Source: Paraphysomonas bandaiensis
Lineage: Eukaryota > Chrysophyceae
DNA: 64,000 nucleotides
Reading direction: 5' to 3'
Assembly (NCBI GenBank): GCA_965644295.1
Contig: CBFFRP010000292.1
Location: 96,647-160,646, forward strand
Part shown: piece by piece, positions 11,501 to 22,665 of the stretch
How positions within the stretch are numbered: position 1 is the stretch's first letter
How the letters are laid out: each line of letters starts with the position of its first letter
The notes under the pieces: model-generated
What the model saw: only the letters and a program-made list of their open reading frames with translations
Database searches by the model: none
Told to the model about the DNA's origin: nothing
Program-made: the position numbers and the translations under genes

Positions 11501-14500
11501 ACCTTCCGTATGGATGTGTGCCGGTGTCACCGAAACGATTGAATAGAAAAGCAGTTGCGGCCTCCAATGCTGCATCTTCTGCACCTGCAACGGCAACTAT
11601 CGGACAGCTAGCTATGAACGTTCAGACAACGAAGACTGTGTATTTGCAGCCGCCTCGACAGGCGATAATGTAAGTAATTGATGTGGCGATTTATTTGTGT
11701 AACGTTTCGCACAATAGTATGAAGTTCAATTGCGCTGATATTATAATCCGCGCCATAAAGAACTTTACACCATCCAAGTCCAAATCAGCAGAAGTGTTCT
11801 GTACAATGACATTCGTTGACGGGACAGGGTCCCCTGTGGGGGTTGGTAACAATGGTGTCTTTAGAACACATGGTGTCGAGCTCGCGAGCAGTGTGCAGTG
11901 GAGTCAAGAGGCCGTGTTTGACAGCAGTAGCACTGGTCTACTACGGGCTGTTTATTCTCATATTGAGGTAGTGGAGGTCGTGTGCGCTTCTGCATATCCT
12001 AATTAGCATTGTGGATAGGTGTGGCACTCCTGTCGAAGCGGATCGAATTCGTCTTCTGACCTAAGCTGTCTTGGAGAGGTCTACCTTCCTCTAAAGAATC
12101 TCAGCGAGAGGTATGTTGAGAGTACTCTGCCCCTCATGTGGAGTCCGAAAATGCCAGCGCAGTTCAAGTCAGGTATTTCAGTGGATTCTCCACCCCTTCC
12201 CCTTATTTTTGTTGCATAGAGTTTCCTTCTTTTGGTTCCATTACTGTTGGGGCCAAGATATACGGCTCTGTTGTTGGAGGTGATAAATATATTTAATCTC
12301 GGATTATGACATTGATATATTGTGAATATCATGCAGGAACCGACACTGGTGATATAACGTTTAAATCTTCACTTTGTCTGTAAGTATTTTTGGCATGGTG
12401 TAGTTTTTACCTGACATCATGTGCAGGGCCCCTGCCACTTCTTCAGGTTGGACTTGCCGCTCAATTTCGCCGGGATCGAGTGATACCTCCGTACGGAAAT
12501 TGGATTACAGTGACTGCTTTGTAGCGAATTTAACTGGCCCAGCGCTTATCCTGAATTCTTTTGATACCGCAATGAAGAGTTTGTCTTGCTGGGGACAATT
12601 TGTTTCTGTAAAGCCGCCATCTGGGTACGTAGCCATGATTGTGAGAGAGTATATCTATGCTTAACTTTTCTCCCAGGAGTCGTATATTGTCCTCGTCTTT
12701 ATCACTGGATAGCTCTGGAGCATCTCCGCAGGCGTCTCCTCAATCCGAGGAGCGCACCCCGCGGATGCTGAAGCGTCTATCTGGGACGCATGTGTCCCCA
12801 AGTCCTGAATCTCCTGATGCTAAACTGGGAAGGCGACTGACCTCTGTGAGCTCATCTCAGGCTATGGCTCGAGAATTGAGTAAGCGATTGAGCAGTACAT
12901 CTAACCTTTTGTCCTCCTCCTTTAGTTCATCAAGCTCCGGTACAGTCGCCGCTATAAGTATATCCGCCCTTGCAGCACCAGCTGGTTCGGCGGCTGCACA
13001 GGCGGAAGTCGACACAGATGACTTAGCGCGACCCGCAGGAGAACTAGTGGCCAGTCGAGAGGCAGAGGGTTTAGGCAATAGCTGCTGTGTGAAAATACCT
13101 TGGCGACAGGTTTATTTTTTTTGTTCGTTTAGTATTTGTTAATGGTTGTCTCTTTATAGGTCGTGGACGTCGAAGTGATCTCGAATAGTGCTGTCATTAT
13201 CACGGTAGATGTTCATGTATCGTCATCTGACTATGGCGGTGATGGTCATGACAACTCACGGGTGTCCACACTGGAGCTGCTTATGGGCCCATGCCCAGCA
13301 AGAAGGTGTGGATACGGGGTCTGTCGTTCTTGTGCTTATTCTGATGTCTTTGAATGCAGTGTGGAACTACTGGTCAGGGAGCGAATGGGAGAAGAGGATA
13401 TTCATGCTAAACTAGAGGCTGAGCTAAGTCGACAGCGCAGGGTGGAGGGTGAGAAACCGTTCCTTCATTTACGTGCAGCCAGGTCCTTGTGTTGTACAGA
13501 TTTTAAGCATTGCTTACCCTACACAATGTTCAGGGACATATTAGTGAAGCTCGCATTCGATATCAAAGAAACGAAAAGATTCCTACATCTCCTTCAGAAG
13601 AAGTACAGTCGCCACCAAAACCACATAGTGCGTGCCCAGCGGAGTTCTGAGAACACTGCTGTAGATGCAGGACCTCTTAGCGACACAAGGGATGGAAAGA
13701 AGGAATCTATATTTTGTAGTATGCTGAAGAACCCCTTTTCCCTTTCTTGTGTGCTACTGGAAGTTTGGAGCTACCATGTTTCGCGGCTTTTCCGGCTTCT
13801 ATGTTATGCTGCTGTGTTGCTGAAGCAGAGCTACCTGACGTGTAGGGCGGAGATGGAGAGACAAGAGCCCTCTTACTATTCGGAGGAGGGGATTGCACAA
13901 CACATGGATGCCAATACGGAGTACTTTGAGTATCAATGCTTTAGGATGAAACCGGAGGTTTCACTCGGAAGCGACGAGGGCACCGAGAAAAGAAATGATG
14001 GACCAGTACCAAATTCCACTCCGAGTGTGTATCGTGTTAAAGAGTTCGTCGATCTTGCTGAGAATTATGCGTTGGATATGATTCTTTTAGGATGGAATCA
14101 TTTTACTCACATCGATAGACTCAAAACACCTGCGAAAACATTGACTACAGAAATTGCTCATTCGAGTGTGGCCCTACCGCCCATAGCTCCTTACCTGGAT
14201 ATTCTCATCAATGGTTATTATAATAGGACCATCAGCCTTGTAGGAAAATGTATTTCTAATTTCGACAAATTCGAGTCGGTTCGAAGCAAATTGGAACTGA
14301 TTCACTTTGTTGTAACTACTGACAGTCGACTTGCACTGTCAATCGTTGATGCACTTGCTGTCATTGGGCTCCACCTGACACCATCACCTACCCTCTCCTT
14401 AACATTGCATTTAGATGATCTTTTAGATGAATTGCCTGGTGTTGTGTCGGGAGAGCTTGATAATTTTATTTCCAATGCACTTAGGTCTGGTAAGACAGAT

Positions 14501-17084
14501 GGTGATCGCAGCTCTTTCCCCTGGACAATCCATAAGGATGCCGACACTGGTTTGCTTGTGGGTCCGATTCCTCGATTGATATTAGATATCCTCAGCTCCT
14601 ATATGAAGCTCACTGCTCCATTGCCCGATAGCAGTTCTTTCACGACTTATGACGAAGGGCGTCGGGAAGAAGGTCGACTCAGACGCATGAATGACATAAT
14701 TGCAGTGCAAACCATATCTAGTTACACCACACTTGTCACTGCTTATGAGAGTATTTTAATTCACCTCAAGAGTGTAGTGGATGCCTATGCTGATTCATCT
14801 GGTCGTGGAGAACGGGCTGACAATGATGAGGATGTGGAAACTGATCCTGATGCTCCCTACCCCTCATGTCTTTCGGAAGCAGACGACATTTCATCTATTC
14901 TGTACTTCCTCTGTTCACTGTGTAATGACTGTGAAAAGGTCTGCACTTCCCACCTTCACCTATTGGCAGGAAAGGTTTCTCATCCTTCCACAGAATTTAG
15001 GTCTCGGGTGGCTAAGATTGAATCTGACCTGATGTATGTCGGGTGGACAGCAGTGGAAATAATCACTAAAATTATTTTTACTGATACGGAGGATGCCTTC
15101 AAAGCCGATTTTGCTGCTGTGTGGAATAGTCAGACCTCGCCATTATTGGAAGTGATGCAGTCGTTGCAGGCGTATATGACGGACATGCAGCGCTGTCTAG
15201 CGCAAGAGTATCTGCAGAAGCTCGTTATATCATGTGGACGGAAGCTGATCCGTCAGTACTTTATGATGCTTTATTCTCACAGCCAACAAATTGAAGACAC
15301 AAACAAGAGAATGGTACGGGAGGTTGAAGAGCGTCCCAAACTTTCATCCCTCCTTCAACGAATTCCATCTTTTGGTTTTAAGCGGATTGAAGATCAGAAA
15401 CAATTATTGCTTGAGAAAGAAGAGAGGGAGCTTCAAGAGGTGCACCAGAAGCGGGTGGTATTTGACTCTGTACACATTCAACAGATTCAAGAAGACGTGG
15501 AGCGAATGGCAACCTTTTGCGCGAGAAATTCATCATCTGTGTCTCCCTTTCAAAATTCTGAGCTGTCGGCACAGTTCAGTCAGATCAATGTCAGTATATT
15601 GTGCTATCATAAGTGAAACTGATGTAACTTAATTGTGCTGGTTCCTAGGCGTTTGTATGTGCTTTGGAGGCTGATTATTCAGAGTCCTACCCTGAGGATT
15701 TCATGCGAGCTATACAAGAGGTGAGTGGGTGAGTGATGATACGTATTGCATGCGAATGATGTTTTTCTCGCAGCTGGTGATGCTGGGGGGGACAGCTGAA
15801 ACCGTTTCATGTATTACTACTCTCAAAGACCTCGACCGTGCCTCTGCTGATGCAGTGATTCAGCTGGCTTTTCCATCTTCGCAATCCATAGAGCCATCAG
15901 CCCAGTCGTCTCCTGCATCGGGTTCCAGTAGTCAGTTCCAATACACTCGCCCGGCTATCCTTGGCGTCACCTCGAACACTACTCCAGCTGAATATATTAG
16001 CAGCGGTGGGAGGAGCCTCCACGATGTTTCATACTCTGCTAGCTGGCATGGGACGAGTGCCAGTGGGGCGGCAAGGGCACGAGACATTAGCTATTGCGAT
16101 ATGTTGGATGCTGAAGAGGAGAGTCTGGGGCTTGGTTTATCTCATCATGTAGAGGAGGAAGTGGCCACTTCAAGTGACTCGGCCTCCATAGAGGTATGTG
16201 ATATCGACGTGTGTTCTCGCGGTTGATTTTGTGATTCGACAGGATGATGTCGAAGACCCTTCTAGAGTTCCATCTCCGCGAACATCAACAGCAAACAAGA
16301 TATCAAGTCAAGGACGGGGAAGGCTTAATACAGGTCCTGTGGTAGGTGGCGTTACAAGTATTAGGAAGCGTAGTGGCAGTGGTAGTAGTTCGCGTTCTTC
16401 ACTGCCCATTCCCCGCGTCATCGCTAGTAACCGAGGCGGGAAAATCCCAGCTATGGGTGAAGCGGGTGGGAGTGAGATAAGAGTATGTGCTCTACGTTGT
16501 CGAAGGCTACGAGCAGGCACCGCAATGGACTTTTCTGCTATGAATGAACAGAAGCTTGTTGTGGTGGGTGTAATCACTCGTCTTGTGTAAGTTGTTATTC
16601 ATATGTTACTGATGAGTTATACAGCGTGTGAGGTGTGGGCCATTGATGACACAGACGGGGCGCGCTCGATGCAGCAGGAATCCTCTGTGGGCTGAGACCC
16701 TGATATTTCCAGTAAAGGTATGCAGTATTTCCTGTGTTTGCAACTTGTTGGTTTTTGTTTTATGTGTTCGGTGTGGAATCAGCCCCCTTTAGCTATTACT
16801 TTTGAAGTCCTGAAGTGCGAGCCTAAAAGAAACACTAGGTTTGTTATTCACTGCAATCTGCTGACAGACAATATGTAATGTATAGCTGTAGAGTGAATAT
16901 ACTGGCGGAGTGTGCCCTGCCGCTGCATGGGCTGTCCCCGTCACTTCCCTTGGACGTGTGGATTCCACTTCATATTCCTCAAACGTTGGGCCCCATGCGA
17001 CAGAACAAGAGAAAACCGGCTGATACAGATTGCTCTGACATGATGCTGCATGCCTGTGTGATTTGGGACGAGGGATCCGACTGA
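8543..17084 (+). CDS. Giant DysF-C2 protein with Sec6/Munc13-like helical region
   Basis: Seventeen exons: 8543-8938, 8978-9470, 9533-9896, 9948-11669, 11718-11967, 12019-12172, 12220-12279, 12337-12379, 12427-12624, 12677-13109, 13160-15589, 15649-15720, 15774-16193, 16243-16586, 16633-16717, 16783-16838, 16886-17084. They sum to 7719 nt (2572 residues) with introns of 39-65 nt. A stop codon precedes the ATG directly. Two N-terminal DysF-type units have the paired tryptophan/arginine pattern (GYSWMANWKIDRSFSG with RRRRWYR, residues about 60-112; GYDWLDDWHVDK with RTRRWLRH, about 227-288). A C2-like unit follows (about 300-400), with weaker C2-like strands around 1000 and a C-terminal one (about 2350-2480, RNPLWAETLIFPVK). 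Residues about 1660-2200 are helical and resemble exocyst Sec6 or Munc13 MUN tethers. The likely role is membrane tethering or fusion; this is inference. The exon 8-9 join is the weakest. Confidence 0.75.
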
Positions 17085-18276
17085 TAACGCAGTCTGTCTA
17101 GTTAGCGATAAGTCTAGCGTGTAACTTGCAGTGATACTTATTTTCTGCATGATGCATTGTGAATAGTTAGGGCACGAAAGTCTTAGATATATTTACGCTA
17201 CTGTATGTTAATATGGTAGTTCAATGTAATCTAGATCTATGGCGAATTCGGTGTTTTATCTTGTTGCCATGTCAGTTGCTTGTACATTTATCATTTATCC
17301 ACATGTGACATTGTTAAGGAAACGTGTATACTGCAGAGAAAACCCAAATTCTACTCATTTGACTGAGAACTATTGCTTTTCATAACTATTGTTATTCTGT
17401 GTGAGCCACATGACACACAAAAAGGAGGGCAGGGGCACACAAATCCTCTTGCGCCGGGAGCCGGGAGGGTGCTTTGTCTTATGATTAGATAATTAGTTAT
17501 TTAAGAGTAATAAGGATTGATTTGAAGCAATATGAGTACTCATTTGTTTTCTTAATTTTTATCAGGGCACACCTATTTCAAGCAAGCACGCTAGTAATAG
17601 CTATACAATCTAATATTAAGTTTTCAACAGCATGAAGATAAGCTACAATTTACAATTTAACCTAGGGATAAGGAGTGTCGTCCCTTATCTAACTTCTAAA
17701 AGCCGGGGTTTCGCCCTCGTTTCAAAATTTTGAGCGCTGGACAATATAGAATATAGCATATAGCGTCCTTATATCCCGTGATTAAATATAACTACATGAA
17801 ACCGTCGCCTGTATAGCTATTCACTGTACAACCTGTTCGTCGTGTCAATTATATTATGTTTGATATTTATTTTATACTGTAGTGCTATACGGGACAAAAA
17901 GAGGTTATATATTGTCTCACAGTCACAATTTTAAACAAGAAACGATACTTTTTATCCCATGGTTAAGATGAATCTCACTCCAATTATGTGCGAATTTCAC
18001 TTTACTAAATCAAATTTTATTTAAGTAGGCGGGCTGTCGTAGTGTGGTTGTGTATTGTATGCCGGATATAAAAGGCCATATTACCTCAGTGGCGATATTT
18101 GTACTCTACTGAACCAATTCAGCAGCTCAAACAAACAACCAGAAACTGTTGAGTGAAACTAAAGATAAAAGTATAGAATCGATATAGTGAAGAAGCTCAG
18201 AGAGAAAACTTTGCTACACGAGTAGTTGCAGTGAATTAAGTTCAAACATAAAACAACCGTTCTAATCAGAATCAAA
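17085..18276. other. Intergenic, nothing recognised
   Basis: AT-rich spacer after the DysF gene. A GC-richer patch at 17405-17475 has no identity. No gene was recognised. Confidence 0.4.
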
Positions 18277-19122
18277 TCAATATCGGCAGTGTAAAGATAA
18301 ACGATGAACTCCTCTGTAGAGTTGAACTACTTTTTCTTCGAATGCTGTTAGTAATAATCTCAGCAGTGTTATGTACCTGAACACCCATCTCTCAGTTGGA
18401 TATCTAGTTTCTAAAATCTGATGAGCAACAAAAGTAACGGCCAATCGGATACGAGAAACGGTATTACCAAATCGCTGTTTGCTATTTGTTTGCTTACATC
18501 TGTGAATAAGAGTAACGGGTAACTGTATTATCTGATTGTCATCAAAGTAGATGCGCATATTCATCATTAACAACTGTGAGAATCCTCTCACGAAAGCTCT
18601 GAAGACAGAGCTGCATGATGAGCGAGGAGTGTCTGAGAGGAATGACATGACTGTTGGCCTATAGATTAACTATACTGGCCTTTCACATGCCGGGACAAGG
18701 CACCTCTCTTGTGACAATGTCTGCAATTGAGGCCACGTGCAGTCTACCCCACACATATCTAGATATTCTTCACTCAGCAGCAGTGCAGTGCATGCATTGG
18801 AGACACTAATAACAGGAACAGCCACTAGAAACCTAGCGTTACTCCATACGTACATCTGATTGGACAACTGGAGGACGAGACGATGAAGAGTATTCTGCTC
18901 CTGCCTGTTTGTAGTTCCCGCATGCATGGTGTACTCTGCAGGTATACAGCACAGTACAGTTGTATGCACCGGCAGTTGATGTTTCATACGACGAGAAATA
19001 CAGCAGTACGAATCTGCCGTATGCCGGTATGCAGTGCTGCACATCGCATCCCTTCGCTTCTGCTCAGTCGCACGCCCTCCTCTCCTCATACCGACAGAGC
19101 CCAGAGACCCAGACACACACAC
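18277..19122 (-). CDS. Candidate hypothetical gene, two open frames
   Basis: Two minus-strand open frames, 19122-18670 (150 codons) and 18648-18277 (123 codons), lie end to end. Their composition is protein-like, with hydrophobic runs (ARFLVAVPVISVSNACTALLL in the first; TERWVFRYITLLRLLL in the second). No intron with consistent phase joins them: the 22-nt gap is too short, and the only tempting donor gives a wrong phase. They may be two exons with an unseen join, one decayed gene, or chance. No family is recognised. If real, the gene would be divergent from the exchanger at 19216. Confidence 0.22.
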
Positions 19123-19215
19123 ACATACACGCTCCTACATTACACAGCCAACCATCGTGAGCGCTGGTATAACTGTGAAGGCACTGCAGTGTATATCTGC
19201 TGATAGTTCATCTCA

Positions 19216-21393
19216 ATGGCACGACGTGGTCTCTTCAGGGCTCCAAACAAATCTAGTCGCCTCGCCCCCGTCTTCCTAACTATATGTGCGCTTCTCGCTG
19301 TCGCTCTGTTGTACAGGCAGCAGTTACTTGACTTCAGTCTTCGTTTGCTGGACTCTACAGATGTATCGCCTGGTAGAAATCTTCGAAGTGGACTCTGTGA
19401 ACCGGCTGACGATGAAAGCGACAGCGGCTGCCCGCAGGTAGCAGGAATTACATATGCTATATTTACTTTTTCCCACTTTCTGAATGTACAGGGCACAGTA
19501 CCAGAGATGGCAATTATATACGCCGTTGGGGCCTTGTACCTTTTTATTGCATTAGCAATTGTGTGTGATGAATTCTTTGTTCCCGCTCTGGAAGAGATTG
19601 GTGCAGCGTGGGAGATGAGTGATGACGTTGCAGGTGCAACTCTTATGGCTGCTGGTGGATCCGCGCCTGAGCTTGCGACATCTCTTATCGGTACATTCCG
19701 AGGATCGGATGTTGGGTTCGGCACTATTGTCGGATCTGCAGTGTTTAATGTACTATTTGTAATTGCATGCTGTGTCCTTTGTACACCACCAGAACTTTCT
19801 CCTCTGAAGCTGACTGGATGGCCACTGGCTCGCGATTGCTTCTGCTACATTGTATGTCTGCTGATGGTTGCTATGGTTTTTGGAGTGAACTCCCCTGGAA
19901 TCATAGAGGCATGGGAGGCGGCATTTCTTTTCATGCTCTACATTATATACTGTGTAATAATGGCATTCAACGAGCAATTGTATGAATACTTCAACAAACC
20001 AGCTGAAGAATTGGGAGAGAAAAAGGCCTCCGATGAGGTCAATGATGTACTGCTCACGGATATGGCTTCTCCGCGTGGGTCTGCGCATTTTCCTTCCCAT
20101 TACAGGGCTGGTTTTGTACAATTGCTAACTCAAGATAGATCTATTTTCGATACTGCTGCTGTGCATTGTGTAAAGGTTATTGATGGAGACGTGCGAGCAG
20201 TATTTGACAAGTTGGATACGGACGGGTCGGGCACCATTGATGCGATAGAACTGAAGAAACTTTTGATTGATCTCTACAACGGAAACCCAGAAGTTAAGGT
20301 AACGGATGAGTATGTCAACGAAATCATGAAGGAGCTCGATATTGACCGTAATGGTGTCGTGGACTTTTCTGAGTTCACTGTGTGGTATGTGAAATCGGAG
20401 GAGCGATTAAAAAATGAGGAAAAGCATATATTTGACGAATTGGATGTGGACAAAACCGGTAGTATCCCCCTCAGTATGCTGGGGACTTTACTCAGTAAGC
20501 TGGATGTGAAGTATTCTCAGCAAAGCCTCGAAGAGGCTATACATTTCTTTCGCACAGTGAGCCCAGCGACTGCTCAGAGTGACCGGGATCATATTATATG
20601 TGAAGAATACAGCGAATCCAGAGATTTCGAGATGCTCAACAAGGGTGTAGATGCCCCCAAACAGGCTAGCAGCACCATAACGTATCAGCAGTTTGCGAAT
20701 TGGTTTGAGCACACTTCGTTGTGGAAGGAAAAACAACATGACGCTGAGATAGCTGCAGAGGCAGCAGAAGGTATATGGGGGGAACTCCTTGATTTCCCAA
20801 AGGAGTGCACGAGGGCTAATGTGATGTACGTTTTTCTTGCACCCATAACTTGGACTCTGGCGTGCACAGTGGGTATAAAGGACGTCCGCATTCCTGGAAA
20901 TAGTGGGTGGTGCTACTACCAATTTTTGTTCGCTATAGCCTGGATTGGCGCTTATTCGTACTTAGTGGTGGACTGGATCGAGATTATTGGTGCCACCATT
21001 GGTGTGCCATCTGTGGTCATGGGTTTAACCGTACTTGCCGCTGGGACCAGCATCCCAGATCTTCTCTCTTCTGTCGTGGTGGCTAAGGCTGGTAAGGGAG
21101 ACATGGCAGTGTCATCTTCTATTGGTAGCAATATATTCGACGTATGCGTGGGACTACCCGTTCCATGGATGCTCTTTAACATATTCATGGACTGCCCTGT
21201 AGTCGTCGGAGCCGACAATCTCTTTGTCTCTGTTATCGTTCTTCTCGGAATGGTTGGCGCTGTAATATTTTCGGTCATGGCATCAGGGTGGAAAATGGAC
21301 TACTCATTGGGAGGTGCTATGTTCGTATTTTACATCCTATTCGTCGTTCAGGATGTTGTCCGCGTTTACCTGACAGAAGACATAGTCTGTTAA
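19216..21393 (+). CDS. K+-dependent Na+/Ca2+ exchanger-like protein with EF-hands
   Basis: A single exon of 725 residues. The N-terminus has a hydrophobic helix (residues about 15-35, signal or anchor), then the first membrane half with the alpha-1 repeat (GGSAPELATSLIG, from about residue 147). The cytosolic loop carries two canonical EF-hand loops, at 334-345 (DTDGSGTIDAIE) and 375-386 (DIDRNGVVDFSE), and a degenerate third at about 410 (DVDKTGSIPLSM, lacking the position-12 acidic residue). The second half has the alpha-2 repeat (AAGTSIPDLLSS, about 608-619, then SSSIGSNIFDVCVGL). The GGSAPE and GTSIPDL signatures place it in the Ca2+/cation antiporter superfamily, nearest SLC24/NCKX. It likely exports Ca2+ against Na+ (and K+), with the EF-hands as a calcium sensor. 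Animal NCKX proteins lack such EF-hands. Being intronless is unusual among its neighbours. Confidence 0.9.
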   Translation: MARRGLFRAPNKSSRLAPVFLTICALLAVALLYRQQLLDFSLRLLDSTDVSPGRNLRSGLCEPADDESDSGCPQVAGITYAIFTFSHFLNVQGTVPEMAIIYAVGALYLFIALAIVCDEFFVPALEEIGAAWEMSDDVAGATLMAAGGSAPELATSLIGTFRGSDVGFGTIVGSAVFNVLFVIACCVLCTPPELSPLKLTGWPLARDCFCYIVCLLMVAMVFGVNSPGIIEAWEAAFLFMLYIIYCVIMAFNEQLYEYFNKPAEELGEKKASDEVNDVLLTDMASPRGSAHFPSHYRAGFVQLLTQDRSIFDTAAVHCVKVIDGDVRAVFDKLDTDGSGTIDAIELKKLLIDLYNGNPEVKVTDEYVNEIMKELDIDRNGVVDFSEFTVWYVKSEERLKNEEKHIFDELDVDKTGSIPLSMLGTLLSKLDVKYSQQSLEEAIHFFRTVSPATAQSDRDHIICEEYSESRDFEMLNKGVDAPKQASSTITYQQFANWFEHTSLWKEKQHDAEIAAEAAEGIWGELLDFPKECTRANVMYVFLAPITWTLACTVGIKDVRIPGNSGWCYYQFLFAIAWIGAYSYLVVDWIEIIGATIGVPSVVMGLTVLAAGTSIPDLLSSVVVAKAGKGDMAVSSSIGSNIFDVCVGLPVPWMLFNIFMDCPVVVGADNLFVSVIVLLGMVGAVIFSVMASGWKMDYSLGGAMFVFYILFVVQDVVRVYLTEDIVC

Positions 21394-21885
21394 AATCCAC
21401 TATGTGTTTGTGCTGAAACTGTATTGTATAGTATATTTGTGATAATGTGTGCGTAGTTTTAGATGTACTCTGTCCTGTGAGAAACGTCGAATGGTCAACA
21501 TGACGATTGTGCATACAACTTGGTGGAATTGTATAGTCTGATATTGCTGACTTGAGACTATTTATGAAATTCTAACTTTTACTGCTCTACAATATTTATA
21601 TATTGACTGAAGTGTAGTAGAATTCGCTTGGGCAACGCGTAAAACCACGAAACGCTTGGAAATTTAAGCTACACGCACGTAAATACCATCTCACCGCTCT
21701 TACTGCATGTTTCTAGTGATTTTCACTAACTGATTTCTAGTGATGATAATAAATGGAGGTGGTTAACATATTGATAAACCTAAATTCTGAAATAGCACCA
21801 CCACACTATTGATTATTGATAAAAGATAGAAGTACTAAAACCAGTCATATATAATATCATTTCTTGTGCCTTGTACAGCCATGCA
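21394..21885. other. Intergenic, 3' flank of exchanger
   Basis: AT-rich, with no gene or repeat recognised before the R1 copy that starts near 21886. Confidence 0.4.
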
Positions 21886-22392
21886 TATATTGAAAGTCTT
21901 ATTATTATTATTATTAGCAATAGGCGTTAAAAACCTGCACCAACTTAGTAGCTAGATGAATGTTAGACAAACTAGTTAGACCTCTACCTGTAACTAGTAA
22001 CTAATCAGTACACACTTTTTTCATCCTACTATTTAACGCTACGGAAGCTGCTTGTGCGTCGCCGCAAGCACCAAGGTGCGACCACTTCCGCTCTGATTTC
22101 TTAAGGTGAACATCCCGGATGCTTCACTTCAGCAGGCAGCCCAATACCCCGGTTACCCTTCAGGTGGGCCCATTCCCGGATGCCTGTTTATTCATCAGGG
22201 CCCAAAGACGTCTACACAAGTGACACTTATTGGTGTCCCTTGTACCACACAAGCATTCGGCTATGAGTGGGCAGAAGAATATCTGCTGACTATGTTTGCG
22301 GCTCACGTTAGTTTCCCAGAGAGAATCTCCGGTACTTATCCCCCAGAACACCACCACACGAAATGGTGCGAGTCCGACTTTTTTGAGGGGCC
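21886..22392 (+). repeat. Repeat R1, copy 2 (most complete)
   Basis: Runs from a TATATTGAAAGTC / AATAGGCGTTAAAAAC head through the GCTTGTG...CGCAAGC hairpin, the GGTGAACATCCCGGATGC block and GGCTATGAGTGGGCAGA to GTGCGAGTCCGAC followed by a T run. A 101-codon open frame lies inside (22106-22411), but the corresponding frame in the copy at 45.5 kb has an early stop, so coding is doubtful. The near-terminal GTGCGAGTCC resembles a Pol III B box and the following T run a Pol III terminator; this is only suggestive. Confidence 0.8.
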
Positions 22393-22560
22393 ATGCATAG
22401 ACAGGTACTAATAGTAAATATTAATTCAGTTTATTTCTACCATTTATCGTATTCACGTATATGACATAATATATATAACATTAGTTTTGTTTCTGCTCTG
22501 CAGTTACAGTTACAACATACACCAACACCGCTTTCGCTTATATTGAATGTCTGATTATTA

Positions 22561-22665
22561 CCTACTAGTCAAGCGGTTGAAAAACCTAGTCATTTAATAA
22601 TTCATATTTTCATTTAACAATGACTAGGCTAACAAGGTGTTTATGGTATTCACCTAGTCAAAATA
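22561..22665. repeat. Octamer-bearing repeat, R2 copy C (rearranged)
   Basis: Contains CCTAGTCA at 22585 and 22653, an inverted TGACTAGG at 22621 and a partial ACTAGTCA near 22564. It is related to the arrays at 5.2 and 44.1 kb but with altered orientation and spacing. Confidence 0.55.

Noticed and set aside
12440-12540. Alternative frame (PLPLLQVGLAAQFRRDRVIP) in exon 9 of the DysF gene
   Set aside because: It reads well but does not fit the phase of exon 8 and runs into a stop; the chosen frame is open through to the next donor. RNA data could overturn this.
22106-22411. 101-codon ORF with protein-like composition
   Set aside because: Lies wholly in repeat R1; the matching frame in the 45.5-kb copy has an early stop, so conservation of coding is not supported.
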